Shown here one piece after another: positions 12,585-22,600 of a stretch of DNA of 64,000 bases; within the stretch, counting starts at the first letter, position 1, and the number at the start of each line of letters is the position of its first letter. The stretch is taken from the NCBI RefSeq assembly GCF_000827125.1, contig NZ_CP010311.1, positions 3,307,001 to 3,371,000 on the forward strand, written 5' to 3'. Below the pieces are notes generated by a model. That model saw only the letters and a list, made by a program, of their open reading frames with translations, ran no database searches and had not been told where the DNA came from. This DNA is from Geoalkalibacter subterraneus. Lineage in GTDB: Bacteria > Desulfobacterota > Desulfuromonadia > Desulfuromonadales > Geoalkalibacteraceae. Both the position numbers and the translations under genes were made by a program.

Positions 12585-13793
12585 ATGCCGGAGACCAACT
12601 CTTTCACAGCCATGAGACCCGCACAGGATCGGTGCATACTGCATCTGGATATGGACGCTTTCTACGCCTCGGTCGAGCAGCATGATCAACCTCATCTGCG
12701 CGGCAAGCCGGTGATCGTTGGGGGGAACCGTCGACGTGGGGTGGTATGTGCGGCTTCTTATGAGGCGCGCGCGTTCGGGGTTCATTCGGCCATGCCGATG
12801 GCTCAAGCGGTTCAACTCTGTCCCAAGGCGGAGGTCCTGCCGGTGCGCATGGAACGCTACCGCCAGGCCAGTCGGATCGTATTTGCTATTTTTGCACAAT
12901 TCACCGACCAGATCGAACCCCTGTCGGTCGATGAAGCCTTTCTCGACGTCACCGGCAGCAGGGCGCTGTTTGGCAGTGGGGTCGAAATCGCACAACAGAT
13001 CCGCCACCGGGTTCGGGTTGAGACCGGGTTGGCCGTCAGTGCCGGGATCGCCCCCAATAAATTCCTGGCCAAACTGGCTTCAGAGGCAGCTAAACCCGAT
13101 GGCCTGAAAGAGATTACCACCGCGCAGGCCGATGACTTCCTGCTGTCTCTGCCCGTTTCTGCGCTTTGGGGCGTCGGCCGCACGTCAGAAGAGAAGCTTG
13201 CTACTTACGGAATCTCCACTGTCGCCGGCTTGAGAACGCTCTCCCTTGAGGCGCTCAGGAAACATTTCGGCAAGAACGGAGCGCGTCTCTATGAACTGTG
13301 CCGCGGGATCGATTCCCGCCCCGTCCGGAGTGACGAAGAGATTAAATCGGTCGGACATGAAGACACGTTTGAATTCGATCTGTTCGACCCGGATGAGATC
13401 CGCCGGCAGCTTTTGTCCTTGAGCGAAAGGGTCGCTTCCCGTCTGCGCCGCAAAGAGTTACAGGGGAGTCGGGTGACGCTCAAGGTGAAATATGCAGATT
13501 TCACGACAATCACAAAATCAAAAACACTGGACATGGGGATCAGCAACGGAAGCGCCATATTTCGAGAGGCGACGGAATTAATAGGAAAAACGGACTGCAG
13601 CAGACCAATCCGTTTACTCGGGATTACCCTCTCAACTCTCGAACCCCTGGGAAGTGGCCAGAGCGACCTTTTCGGGGACAAAAACCGGGAGCGCCTTGGC
13701 CGCCTCGACCAGGCGGTCGACAGACTTCAGCGGAAATACGGTGCAAACGGCGTGCTCAAGGGCTCCCTGCTCAAGGACGATTCCACCCGCTGA
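12585..13793 (+). CDS. dinB: DNA polymerase IV (Y family, translesion)
   Basis: Error-prone polymerase that copies past damaged bases; 402 residues. Catalytic motifs are present: HLDMDAFYASVEQ (Asp 22, Asp 24) and SVDEAFLDVTGS near residue 110. The helix-hairpin-helix region ALWGVGRTSEEKLATYGI lies near 190-207, and the little-finger domain fills the C-terminus. The tail is not a clear beta-clamp motif, but QSDLFG near residue 360 fits the QxxLF clamp-binding pattern. ATG 12585 is taken; ATG 12612 would remove nine residues. It is divergent from the GntR gene and shares its regulatory gap. Confidence 0.95.
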   Translation: MPETNSFTAMRPAQDRCILHLDMDAFYASVEQHDQPHLRGKPVIVGGNRRRGVVCAASYEARAFGVHSAMPMAQAVQLCPKAEVLPVRMERYRQASRIVFAIFAQFTDQIEPLSVDEAFLDVTGSRALFGSGVEIAQQIRHRVRVETGLAVSAGIAPNKFLAKLASEAAKPDGLKEITTAQADDFLLSLPVSALWGVGRTSEEKLATYGISTVAGLRTLSLEALRKHFGKNGARLYELCRGIDSRPVRSDEEIKSVGHEDTFEFDLFDPDEIRRQLLSLSERVASRLRRKELQGSRVTLKVKYADFTTITKSKTLDMGISNGSAIFREATELIGKTDCSRPIRLLGITLSTLEPLGSGQSDLFGDKNRERLGRLDQAVDRLQRKYGANGVLKGSLLKDDSTR

Positions 13794-13836
13794 ACGACGG
13801 TCTCATCTCTGTCCGTGAACCTGCCTCTCAAACATT

Positions 13837-13851
13837 GATGGCTAAGCCATC
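13837..13851 (+). other. Short palindrome after dinB, weak terminator candidate
   Basis: GATGGCTAAGCCATC forms a five-pair stem followed within six bases by an AT-rich stretch ending in TTTTT. The rest of the 13794-13922 gap shows nothing else recognisable. Confidence 0.35.
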
Positions 13852-13922
13852 TTCTGAATTTTTGCGAGTGCGTCAACATTGGAAGGATATAAATCTTTTT
13901 TCACCTCTCTCCGGGAAAAGCC

Positions 13923-13950
13923 TTGACAGAAATTGTATACTGTATACAAT
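13923..13950 (+). promoter_or_regulatory. Promoter with embedded 19-bp palindromic operator
   Basis: TTGACA (13923-13928), a 16-base spacer and TACAAT (13945-13950) form a near-consensus promoter. A perfect palindrome, ATTGTATAC-T-GTATACAAT (13932-13950), covers the spacer and the -10. The site resembles known GntR/FCD operators, so the downstream regulator probably represses itself. Confidence 0.82.
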
Positions 13951-13979
13951 TTGGCAAGTCCAATGTGGGGAGAACACAG

Positions 13980-14693
13980 GTGAAAAAAAAACCGATCGAG
14001 CGACACCAGACCCTGCGGGAGAAAATTCTTGAAACGATTCGCGATGCTATCCTGTGCGGCGTCCTGAAGCCTGGTGAAAAAGTGGCCGAGCCAGAACTGG
14101 CGGAGCGTTTCGGCATCAGTCGCACGCCCATCAGGGAAGCCTTCCGGCAGTTGGAATCCGAGGGGTACCTGACCGTCATTCCCCGCAGGGGGGCGGTAGT
14201 GACCGCGCTTTCGGAGCGTGATGTCAAGGAGTTTTATGCCATCAAGGCAATCCTTGAAGGCTACGCTGCGCGAATGGCGGCCAAAAATCTGTCGGACAGA
14301 GACATCGATCGGCTGGAATCAATCAACGATAAGCTGCAGCAGCTCGCCAACGAAGGGGACGTCAAGACCTTCTACCGGGTGCACAATGAATTCCACGAAC
14401 TGTTCATCCGTGCCGCCGGCAATGAAAAACTTGCGGAACTGATCAATCAGCTGGTCATGAAATTCAACCGTCCCCGCCTGGCCAGCCTATCACTGCCCGG
14501 CCGCATGCAGATCTCGGTGGATGAGCACCGCAAAATCATCGAGGCCTTCAAGCGACGCAATCCGGATGAGGCCGACAACCTGGTCCGCAAAACGGCCAGT
14601 ATCGGCGGACAGCTCCTGATCCAGAGCATGGCCCGGGAAGAAGGGCGCGAACCCACCGAAAAATCAGTCCTCGACCAGATGGTCGACATCTGA
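13980..14693 (+). CDS. GntR-family transcription regulator, FCD type
   Basis: Regulator of 237 residues. The N-terminal winged helix (residues 8-75) contains ELAERFGISRTPIREAFRQLESEGYL, and the FCD domain (85-225) contains the metal-ligand helices VHNEFHELFIRAAGN and VDEHRKIIEAF. GTG 13980 is chosen as start: GGGGAG lies seven bases upstream, and any earlier start would fall inside the promoter. The perfect palindrome at 13932-13950 points to autorepression. A terminator follows at once, so it is a single-gene unit. The effector is unknown; it differs clearly from the FadR-type regulator at 11782. Confidence 0.9.
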   Translation: MKKKPIERHQTLREKILETIRDAILCGVLKPGEKVAEPELAERFGISRTPIREAFRQLESEGYLTVIPRRGAVVTALSERDVKEFYAIKAILEGYAARMAAKNLSDRDIDRLESINDKLQQLANEGDVKTFYRVHNEFHELFIRAAGNEKLAELINQLVMKFNRPRLASLSLPGRMQISVDEHRKIIEAFKRRNPDEADNLVRKTASIGGQLLIQSMAREEGREPTEKSVLDQMVDI

Positions 14694-14706
14694 CCTTCGT
14701 CCCGTC

Positions 14707-14733
14707 AACCCGCCTCTCACCGGCGGGTTTTTT
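14707..14733 (+). terminator. Intrinsic terminator of the second GntR gene
   Basis: AACCCGCC (14707-14714) pairs perfectly with GGCGGGTT (14722-14729) and runs into six T residues. Confidence 0.88.
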
Positions 14734-14822
14734 ATTTCCAGTCATGGCGATCAGTTTGTCTTCCTAAGGAGTGCTGCATTTTCCATTGAATTACGCTTCA
14801 CCTTGCCCCGCGGGTGAGATTA

Positions 14823-14839
14823 TGTCATAGTCTATGACA
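14823..14839. promoter_or_regulatory. 17-bp perfect inverted repeat before the YfaZ-like gene
   Basis: TGTCATAG-T-CTATGACA lies 22 bases before the start codon of the outer-membrane protein gene. Its spacing suits an operator or an RNA element in the 5' leader. No convincing -35/-10 pair was found beside it. Confidence 0.45.
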
Positions 14840-14861
14840 ATTTTCACCAAGGAGAAATGCT

Positions 14862-15428
14862 ATGCGGTTCATTGTTTTACTCACCACCTGCCTGTGCCTT
14901 TCAGCTTCGCTTGCAGCGGCAGACAGCATCGATCTGGGCTTCAACGACGACAGCTTCCAGCTCGGCTATGCCCACGGCCTGGTCCGCGATGAATACGGCG
15001 CCACCTCGGTCAATGCCCGCTTTCTCTACAACGACGAGGAAGAAACCTTCCTGGGTAGCCTCGGCCTTGACTTCACCGGCGAGCCGGGCAACATCCCCGG
15101 CCTCGAGCTGGGCGTCGGCGGCAAGCTCTACGGCGGCAACACCAACGACAACATTGATTTTCTCAATCTGGGCGTCGGCGCCCGAGCCACCTATGCCCCG
15201 CCGCGCCTTGGCGGCCTTGGCGTGGACGGGCGCTTCGTCTACGCTCCTAAAATTTTCTCTTTCCTTGACTCCGACCGCCTGACGGAAAGTGAGGTCCGCC
15301 TGACCTACGCCGCCGTACCTCGCGTCAAGGTCTATGTCGGCTACCAGAATGTGCGGCTCAAGCCGGACGACGGCAGCACCCGTACCATTGATGAAAGCAT
15401 TCGGATCGGATTTATCGGTTATTTCTGA
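14862..15428 (+). CDS. YfaZ-like outer-membrane protein
   Basis: A 188-residue exported protein. The signal peptide covers residues 1-20 (ending SLAAA). The rest alternates polar and non-polar residues as in an outer-membrane beta-barrel and ends in aromatic phenylalanine (FIGYF), the usual barrel signature. The phrases LGFNDDSFQLGYAHGL and VYVGYQNVRLK resemble the YfaZ family, whose function is unknown. Ribosome site AAGGAG. A small lipoprotein gene follows 23 bases later, so the two may work together at the outer membrane. Confidence 0.72.
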   Translation: MRFIVLLTTCLCLSASLAAADSIDLGFNDDSFQLGYAHGLVRDEYGATSVNARFLYNDEEETFLGSLGLDFTGEPGNIPGLELGVGGKLYGGNTNDNIDFLNLGVGARATYAPPRLGGLGVDGRFVYAPKIFSFLDSDRLTESEVRLTYAAVPRVKVYVGYQNVRLKPDDGSTRTIDESIRIGFIGYF

Positions 15429-15451
15429 ATCGTCTGCCTGGAGGTGTTGAG

Positions 15452-15589
15452 ATGCGTCTTCCCTCGGTTTTAATTGTTCTGACGGCGGCCCTTTTGCAGG
15501 CGGGCTGCCCTCCACTCCCGCAAGCTGCGCCGGAATCCGGCCAACCTGCCGATCCGGAAGCAAGTCTCTACGGCTGCTCTGCTGAGTAG
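15452..15589 (+). CDS. Small lipoprotein, unknown function
   Basis: A 45-residue protein with a short signal peptide and a lipobox (LQAGC, Cys 19). After cleavage only about 27 residues would remain, rich in Pro and Ala, with one more cysteine near the end (YGCSAE). TGGAGG lies eight bases before the ATG. It follows the YfaZ-like gene closely. I do not recognise a family. Confidence 0.6.
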   Translation: MRLPSVLIVLTAALLQAGCPPLPQAAPESGQPADPEASLYGCSAE

Positions 15590-15635
15590 AAAAGTACGGT
15601 GAAGGACCGGAGGGACAAAGGGTGCGAGGGAGGTT

Positions 15636-16424
15636 TCAGTTGCGCAGCTTGTAGCCGCGCCCGATCAGCCAGGCAGCCCAGCCGAACAGAACGACCGCCA
15701 TGGCCACGGCCGCACCGAAAGCTGTCCCGAAAGCGATATCGCCTTCTCCCAGCAGGGCATAACGGAACCCTTCGATCAGGTAGAACAGCGGGTTGAGACG
15801 GGAAAGCCCCTCCCAGGGAGCCGGCAGAATCGAAATCGGGTAGAACACGCCGCCCAGATAGATCAACGGCAGGATCAGGAAGTTGTTGAACATGGAGAGG
15901 GCGTCGAAAGTGTTGGCGTAAAGCGCGGCGATGATGCCGAACTGGGCAAACAGGAAGCTCGCCAGCAGCGCCATGGCTATCGCCCCGACCGGATTGATCC
16001 AGGGCAGCGGCACAAAGAAGATCGATATGCCCCATACGGCAACCCCCACCAGCAGACCGCGCAGCATGGACGCAAGGGTATAGGCGAAGATAAACTGGGT
16101 GGCGGTGATCGGTGTCACCAGCAGATCAAGGATGTTACCGATATAGCGCGCCACAAACAGCGACGAGGACGCGTTGGCAAAAGAGTTGTTGATCACCCCC
16201 ATCAGGATCAGCCCCGGCACCACGAACTGCGCATAGCTGAACCCCTCCACCACCGCGATGCGCTCTCCCAGCGTGGCGCCGAACACGAACAGGTACAACG
16301 AGGCGGTAATGATCGGCGTCAGCAGGGTCTGCGCCGACACCTTGCAGAAACGCCACACCTCGCGCCGCAGCAGGGTCCAGAAAGGCCGCCAGGAATTCCA
16401 CGCGGGCGCCTGCTCTTCACTCAT
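15636..16424 (-). CDS. ABC-2 type transporter permease
   Basis: Inner-membrane permease of 262 residues with six hydrophobic segments, matching the ABC-2 exporter fold (YadH/NodJ/DrrB type). The conserved stretch near the C-terminus, NPLFYLIEGFRYALLGEG, is typical. Its start overlaps the ATPase stop by four bases, so the pair forms one exporter. The substrate cannot be told from sequence; relatives export drugs, polysaccharide or lipid. Last gene of the tatB-tatC-ABC operon. Confidence 0.9.
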   Translation of the reverse strand: MSEEQAPAWNSWRPFWTLLRREVWRFCKVSAQTLLTPIITASLYLFVFGATLGERIAVVEGFSYAQFVVPGLILMGVINNSFANASSSLFVARYIGNILDLLVTPITATQFIFAYTLASMLRGLLVGVAVWGISIFFVPLPWINPVGAIAMALLASFLFAQFGIIAALYANTFDALSMFNNFLILPLIYLGGVFYPISILPAPWEGLSRLNPLFYLIEGFRYALLGEGDIAFGTAFGAAVAMAVVLFGWAAWLIGRGYKLRN

Positions 16425-17359
16425 GCCTTCACCTCGCGCCCGCCGCGTTCCATTCCAGTCAATTCGATGAAAATCTCCTCCAGGCCGGCACGGCGTACTT
16501 CCAGATCGACAATCGGCAGATTGAGCCGATGCAACTTGGCCAGCAACTCGATAACAGTCATGTCCTTCGGCAGGGGGATGCTCAGGACAGCATGCTCAGG
16601 GCGGCACTCGGCGCCAAGGCGGGTCAGCTCGGCCGGCATCGTGTCGAGGGGGCGCTGCAGATGCAGCACCACCGTGCGTCCATCGAGGCACGCCAGCAGG
16701 TCCGAGGTGCGCTCCAGCGCCACCAGCCGGCCGTGGTTCATAATGGCGAGGCGCGCGCACATCGCTTCGGCTTCTTCCAGGTAATGGGTGGTGAGTAGCA
16801 CGGTGGTTCCGTCGCGATTTATTTCTCGCACGAAGTCCCACAGGGTACGCCGCAGCTCGACATCGACACCGGCGGTCGGCTCATCGAGAATCAGCAGCCG
16901 CGGACGATGGATCAGAGCCTTAGCCACCATGAAGCGCCGCTTGAGCCCGCCCGAGAGCTTCATCATCGGCTTTCCCAGGTGGGGACCAAGCCCCAGCCGT
17001 TCGATCAGCAGGTTTCGCCAGGCAGGGTCATCGGCGACCCCGTAATAACCGGAATGAAACTGAAGCGCCTGGCCGATGGTAAAAAAATTGTCGGTTACGA
17101 TCTCCTGATGCATGACCCCGGTCAGGCGCCGGGTGGTACGGTAATCGCTGCGGGTGTCGTGACCGAACACCTCGATGTGTCCGGCACTCGGCCGGGTAAC
17201 GCCCGCCACCATATTGATGGTCGTGCTTTTACCGGCGCCATTGGGGCCAAGCAGCCCGAAAATCTCTCCGGGCGCGATGCGAAATGACAGATCGCGCACC
17301 ACCTCGACGCCGTCGAAGGATTTATGCAGCCCTTTGATTTCAAGTGCGTCTGGCATCAA
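16421..17359 (-). CDS. ABC transporter ATP-binding protein
   Basis: ATPase partner of the ABC-2 permease, 312 residues. Walker [10 protein letters not shown] lies near residues 39-47, signature LSGGLKRRF near 138-146, Walker [13 protein letters not shown] near 158-169 and the switch histidine in TTHYLEEAE near 195. A C-terminal extension (residues 230-312) of unknown role is common in this YadG/DrrA-like group. Two adjacent ATGs (MM) open the gene; the stop of tatC overlaps it. Confidence 0.94.
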   Translation of the reverse strand: MMPDALEIKGLHKSFDGVEVVRDLSFRIAPGEIFGLLGPNGAGKSTTINMVAGVTRPSAGHIEVFGHDTRSDYRTTRRLTGVMHQEIVTDNFFTIGQALQFHSGYYGVADDPAWRNLLIERLGLGPHLGKPMMKLSGGLKRRFMVAKALIHRPRLLILDEPTAGVDVELRRTLWDFVREINRDGTTVLLTTHYLEEAEAMCARLAIMNHGRLVALERTSDLLACLDGRTVVLHLQRPLDTMPAELTRLGAECRPEHAVLSIPLPKDMTVIELLAKLHRLNLPIVDLEVRRAGLEEIFIELTGMERGGREVKA

Positions 17360-18141
17360 GCGTCTGCCTGGCCGTCTTCTTCGGCCGCCTCCTCATCTTC
17401 CTCGCGCCGCTTCTTGCCTGTGAAGCGAACGATCCACACGCTGGCCTCGTACAAAATCACAAACGGCACCGCCAGCGCCGTCTGGGAAAAAATATCCGGC
17501 GGAGTCAGCATCGCCCCCAGGGCAAACGCCACCAGCAGCGCATACTTGCGGTTGCGGTGCAGCCAGTGATGGTCGACAACGCCCATGCGGCCGAGAAAAA
17601 ACATCAGGATCGGCAGTTCGAAAACCAGGCCGAAGGCCAGCAGCAGCTTGGCGGAGATGCTCAGGTAGGCGCCCATGGAGAGCATCGCCTCCACATCGCC
17701 GCCAAGGCCGAATTCAATGAGAAACTTGAAGATCTGCGGAAAAACCAGGAAAAAACCGAAATAGGTGCCGGCGGCGAAACATAGGAAACTTGCCCCCACA
17801 AAGGGCACCGCAAAGCGTTTCTCATGGGAATAAAGACCGGGCGCGACAAACGCCCAGATCTGCCACAGGATAATCGGCAGCGCCACCAGCAGGCCGGCCA
17901 GGGCCGCAACTTTGAGATAGGTGAAAAACGGCTCGGTGGCCGTGATAAAGACCAGCTTGTGCCCCTCGGGAAGCGCCTGACGCACCGGGTCGGCGATAAA
18001 GCCGAAGAGCTTTTCGGCAAAAGCGTAACTGCCCAGAAAACACACCAGCCAGGCGCCGGCAGAGATCATCAGACGCTTGCGCAGTTCCTCAAGATGAGCC
18101 GTAAACGGCAGGTCTTCCCCGATGGACTCACTGTTTGCCAT
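17356..18141 (-). CDS. tatC: Twin-arginine translocase subunit TatC
   Basis: Core receptor of the Tat pathway, which exports folded proteins with RR signal peptides. It has 261 residues from ATG 18141 and six membrane segments. The family signatures are visible: [13 protein letters not shown] near the N-terminus and [15 protein letters not shown] in the second half. The upstream in-frame ATG at 18219 would add 26 unlikely residues inside tatB. The gene overlaps tatB by 14 bases and the ABC ATPase by four. A probable client, the superoxide reductase at 35107, is in this window. Confidence 0.96.
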   Translation of the reverse strand: MANSESIGEDLPFTAHLEELRKRLMISAGAWLVCFLGSYAFAEKLFGFIADPVRQALPEGHKLVFITATEPFFTYLKVAALAGLLVALPIILWQIWAFVAPGLYSHEKRFAVPFVGASFLCFAAGTYFGFFLVFPQIFKFLIEFGLGGDVEAMLSMGAYLSISAKLLLAFGLVFELPILMFFLGRMGVVDHHWLHRNRKYALLVAFALGAMLTPPDIFSQTALAVPFVILYEASVWIVRFTGKKRREEDEEAAEEDGQADA

Positions 18142-18478
18142 CACGAACCTCCCGGCCGGCATCTTCGCCGGCGGCCTGTTCTGCAGCGGCAACCTGCTCT
18201 TCTTCCGATTTAGAAGCAAAAGACTCTTCAGGTGCGGCTCCCTTCCCCTCGGCTTGCGCGCCCGGAACCTTTATTTTGCCTTCGCGCTGCAGGCGCTCGC
18301 GGGTTTCAGCTACCTGGGACTCGGTATTGATGGTGTTCTTGAGGTCCTCCGTGGCACGCTTGAACTCAGCCATTCCACGCCCCAGGGCTTTGGCCACATC
18401 GGGCAGTTTCTTGGGACCGATTACGATAAGCGCCAGACCGAGAATAAGCAGTAATTCCGGCATACCGATTCCGAACAT
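18128..18478 (-). CDS. tatB: Sec-independent translocase TatA/TatB-type subunit
   Basis: A 116-residue protein with one N-terminal membrane helix ([21 protein letters not shown]), the conserved glutamate at position 8 and the [13 protein letters not shown] hinge, then an amphipathic helix and a disordered acidic tail. Length and the MFGIG start favour TatB, which sits with TatC as the signal-peptide receptor. Deltaproteobacteria often have several TatA/B paralogues, so TatA activity cannot be excluded. It has its own promoter and leads the operon. Confidence 0.88.
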   Translation of the reverse strand: MFGIGMPELLLILGLALIVIGPKKLPDVAKALGRGMAEFKRATEDLKNTINTESQVAETRERLQREGKIKVPGAQAEGKGAAPEESFASKSEEEQVAAAEQAAGEDAGREVRDGKQ

Positions 18479-18539
18479 AGGGTGAGAACCTCTCGCGTGT
18501 CAGGGGGGAAACCCAATAGGAAGATGTCGAAAAAAGACG

Positions 18540-18569
18540 AGAATAGCGCTAACGGCGCCGAACTGTCAA
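18540..18569 (-). promoter_or_regulatory. Promoter of the tat-ABC operon
   Basis: On the minus strand, TTGACA (18569-18564), an 18-base spacer and TATTCT (18545-18540), 62 bases before the tatB start codon. It is back-to-back with the nadA promoter. Confidence 0.68.
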
Positions 18570-18591
18570 GCCGGAAAGGGCAGATAAAGGT

Positions 18592-18620
18592 TTGACATAT
18601 CAAGGGTTTTACTCTAGTAT
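18592..18620 (+). promoter_or_regulatory. Promoter of nadA
   Basis: TTGACA (18592-18597), exactly 17 bases, then TAGTAT (18615-18620), 35 bases before the nadA ATG. No NadR/NrtR-like palindrome was recognised. Confidence 0.8.
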
Positions 18621-18655
18621 ACCGCATCTATTTCCTTCACACGGAAGGCGTGCTT

Positions 18656-19570
18656 ATGAACCAGGAAGAAATCAAACAGGAAATCAAGCGTCTTGCGCGC
18701 GAGCGCAACGCCCTGATTCTGGCCCATAACTATCAACGTGACGAAGTGCAGGAGATCGCCGACACCACCGGCGACTCGCTCGGTCTGTCCATGGAAGCGG
18801 CGCGCACCGACCGCGAAGTGATCGTTTTCTGCGGCGTGCATTTCATGGCCGAAAGCGCAGCGATCCTCGCGCCCGACAAGATCGTGCTGCTTCCCCGCGC
18901 CGATGCCGGTTGCCCGATGGCGGACATGGTGACCGCCGAAGGGCTCAAGGATCTTAAAGCGAAGCATCCTGAAGCGGTCGTGGTCACCTACGTCAACTCC
19001 AGTGCCGCCGTCAAAGCCGAGAGCGACATCTGCTGCACCAGCTCCAACGCCGTCAACGTGGCACGCTCCATCGACGCCGACGAACTGCTGCTGGTGCCCG
19101 ACCGCAACCTCGGCCGCTACATTGCCAAGCACATCGACAAGAAGTGCCATTTCTGGGAAGGCTACTGTCCGACCCACGATCGACTCAAGGTAGAGGAGGT
19201 CAAGCGCGCCCTGGAGGAAAACCCAGACGCGGTCTTCATGGCTCACCCCGAGTGCACCCCTGAGATCCTTGCGCTGGCCCACCATATCTGCTCGACCAGC
19301 GGCATGTATGAATATGCGCGCACCAATCCGGCTAAAAATTTCATCGTCGGCACCGAGATGGGCATTCTCTACCGCCTGCGCAAGGAAAATCCCGACAAGG
19401 AATTCATCCTGCCCAGCGTCAGCCTCATCTGCCCCAACATGAAACTGACTTCACTGGAAGACATCCTGCACAGTCTGCAGAATATGAGTCCCGAAATTAC
19501 CGTCGAGCCCGATATCCGAGCACGGGCCAAGCAGGCTCTCGACCGCATGCTCGCTGTGCCGCGCGACTGA
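18656..19570 (+). CDS. nadA: Quinolinate synthase
   Basis: Makes quinolinate from iminoaspartate and dihydroxyacetone phosphate in NAD synthesis, using an oxygen-sensitive [4Fe-4S] cluster. The 304-residue protein has the three cluster cysteines at 86 (AGCPMADM), 171 (GYCPTH) and 259 (LICPNM), and the triplicated fold seen in NadA. ATG 18656 is chosen with AAGG upstream; the GTG six bases earlier is unlikely. The aspartate oxidase gene that supplies its substrate is not nearby. Confidence 0.96.
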   Translation: MNQEEIKQEIKRLARERNALILAHNYQRDEVQEIADTTGDSLGLSMEAARTDREVIVFCGVHFMAESAAILAPDKIVLLPRADAGCPMADMVTAEGLKDLKAKHPEAVVVTYVNSSAAVKAESDICCTSSNAVNVARSIDADELLLVPDRNLGRYIAKHIDKKCHFWEGYCPTHDRLKVEEVKRALEENPDAVFMAHPECTPEILALAHHICSTSGMYEYARTNPAKNFIVGTEMGILYRLRKENPDKEFILPSVSLICPNMKLTSLEDILHSLQNMSPEITVEPDIRARAKQALDRMLAVPRD

Positions 19571-19598
19571 AACACAACCCAACGCGACAACTTTCCAG

Positions 19599-19618
19599 GG
19601 GCGTGCCACGGCACGCCC
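19599..19618 (+). other. GC-rich hairpin between nadA and mfd
   Basis: GGGCGTGCC and GGCACGCCC form a 9-bp inverted repeat with a two-base loop (in practice a seven-pair stem). Only a weak T-rich stretch follows, so termination is partial at best. It lies 15 bases before the mfd start codon and could affect mfd translation. Confidence 0.5.
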
Positions 19619-19632
19619 TTACTTGTTTGGAC

Positions 19633-22600
19633 ATGGATTCAGCCAACGAAACCGCCCATATCTCTCACGCCACCAGTCGCTCTCTGCTGCAACAGGTGCG
19701 CGAAGGCGCGCGGCGTATAGAAATCCAGGGGCTGACCGGCTCCTGCGATGCCTTTCTGCTGGCCGCACTGCTGCGCGAAACCACCGAACCCCTCTACATC
19801 CTCACGCCAGACGAGAGCAGCGCCGAGCGACTGGCCGGCGATCTTGCCTTTTACTGGGAACAGCCCGAGCAGATCTGTCTCTTTCCGCAGTGGGAAGTCA
19901 CCCCTTTTGAACCCCTCTCCCCCCATCCCGAAGTGGAAGCACGCCGCATCGCCACCCTGGCCGCCATGCTCGACGGCAGCGCCCGGGCGGTGATTCTGCC
20001 GGTCCGCGCCGCCATGCAGCGCGTGATCCCACGTACTATCCTCCAAGATCTGAGCCTGAGTCTGAAGGTTGAGGATGAATACGAGCGCTCCCCCCTTCTG
20101 CACCGCCTGCACGAGCTGGGCTACCAATCGGTGCCGCTGGTGGAAGATCGCGGCACTTTCGCTGTACGGGGCGATATCATCGACGTCTTCCCGCCGACCC
20201 ATGACATGCCCTTGCGGCTGGAATTTTTCGGCGATTTCATCGAGCGCATCCGCCCCTTCGATCCCGCCGACCAGCGCTCGCGCGAGGAAGAGATCAAAGA
20301 ATTCACCCTGCTGCCGGCACGGGAGATGGTTCTGGCTGGCTCGCACTGGGACCGGTTCACGCGCCGCTTCAAGGAGCGCTGCGATGCCCTCGACCTGCCG
20401 CGTCCCCAACGGGAACAACGCCTCGAGGCGCTGCGCGAAGGGCTTCTGGCCCCGGGGAGCCACTTTCTGCTGCCCCTCAACTACGAAGGGCTCGACACTT
20501 TTTTCGATTACGCCGGCACCGGGCGCTGGACGATCGTTGAACCGGCCCGCCTTGAACAGGAGTCCGACAGCTTCGCCGCCGAAACACTCAACGGTGAACA
20601 GCGGGCGATCGACAAGGGAGAGCCTTACGGCAGCTGCCGGGAACTCTACCTGTCCAGCAGTGAACTGGAAGCGCATCTTTCCCGGGCACCGTCTCGCCTC
20701 GACCTGGTGGCGCTGCAGGTCTATCGACTCGAGGACGAGCGCCCCAGCCTTCATTTCGACGTCCAGGGCAATGGCGATCTGCGCGCCGCCCTCAAAGCCG
20801 AAGGGGGCACCCTGCCGCCGCTGGTGGAGAGGTTGCGCCAGTGGCGTAATGAGGGCTGGCGCGTCCTGCTGGTCTGTCACCAGCGCGGCCAGGCCGAACG
20901 ACTGCAGGATCTTCTCGAACCGCACGGCGCATCACCACCTTTTGATCCGGATGCGCGTTTCGGCGAGGCACGCAAGGGGCAGGCGCTGCTGGTGCTTGGG
21001 GACCTGTCCGCCGGCTTCCGCCTGCCGGATGAGCGCCTGGCCGTCATTACCGAGGAGGATATCTTCGGAGTCCGGACGCGCCGCCGGGGCCGGGCCGGGG
21101 CCAAGGCGCGGGCCATGCTCTCCTCGCTGGCCGAAATCAAGGAAGGCGACTTCATCGTGCACACCGACCACGGCGTCGGCATCTATCGCGGCCTGCGCCA
21201 TCTTGCCCTGGGAGATGTCGAGGGCGATTTCATGCACCTTGAATATGCCGGCGGCGACAAGCTTTACCTGCCGGTGGATCGCATCGAAAAGGTGCAAAAG
21301 TATGTCGCCAGTGAAGGGCACGCGCCGCGTCTCGACAAAATGGGCGGCCAGGGGTGGGAAAAAGCCAAGCTGCGGGCGCGCGCCGCCGCCGAGGAACTGG
21401 CGCGGGAGCTGCTCAAGATCTACGCTCAGCGCGAGATGGCCAGCGCTTTCTCCTTCTCGCCGCCGGATCGCATGTATCGCGAATTCGAGGCGGCCTTCCC
21501 CTACGAGGAGACCCCCGACCAGGCCCAGGCCATCGAAGAAGTGCTGGCCGACATGCAGAATGAACGCCCCATGGATCGCATCGTGTGCGGCGATGTCGGC
21601 TATGGCAAAACCGAGGTCGCCATCCGCGCTGCCTTCAAAGCGGTGGAGGACGGCAAGCAGGCAGCGGTGCTGGTTCCCACAACGGTGCTGGCGCGCCAGC
21701 ACTGGCAGACCTTTCGCGAACGTTTCTCCGATGCAGCCGTCACTGTTGAAATGGTCTCGCGCCTGCGCACCTCAGCCGACATCAAAAAAACCCTCGAGCG
21801 CGCCGCCGAAGGGAAGGTCGATATCCTGATCGGCACCCACCGCCTGCTGCAGCGCGATGTGCGCTTCAAGGATCTGGGTCTGCTCATTGTCGATGAGGAG
21901 CAGCGCTTCGGCGTCAGTCACAAGGAAAAACTCAAGAAGATGCGCGCCGCGGTCGACGTGCTGACCCTCACCGCCACCCCCATTCCGCGCACGCTGCACA
22001 TGAGCCTCGCCGGTTTGCGCGACCTGTCTGTTATCGATACCGCGCCGGTGGACCGGCTGGCGGTGCGTACCTATGTCACCAAGTTCGACGATGATGTGAT
22101 CGCCGAGGCGATCCGGCGCGAGCTGAGGCGTGGCGGCCAGGTCTTCTTCGTCCACAACCGGGTGCAGTCCATCAACGCCATGGCCGAATTCGTGCAGACC
22201 CTGGTCCCCGAAGCGCGGGTGGCGGTCGGACACGGGCAGATGGGGGAAAAACAGCTCGAACAGGTGATGCTCGACTTCATCGAAGGGCGCGCCAATGTGC
22301 TGGTGTGCAGCACCATCATCGAAAACGGCATCGACATCGCGCGGGCCAACACCATCATCATCAACCGTGCGGACTGCTTCGGGCTGGCGCAACTCTACCA
22401 GCTGCGCGGCCGGGTCGGACGTTCCAAGGTGCGCGCCTACGCCTACCTGCTCATCCCCGGCGAAGCCACCCTCACCCGCGAAGCCCGCGAGCGGCTGAAG
22501 GTCCTGCAGGACCTCTCCGACCTGGGGTCAGGCTTCCGTATCGCCAGCCACGACCTGGAGCTGCGTGGTGCAGGCGATCTGCTTGGCGGCAACCAATCCG

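Noticed and set aside
13923-13979. Earlier start for the second GntR regulator at 13923
   Set aside because: That start would lie inside the promoter and operator; GTG 13980 has a proper ribosome site.
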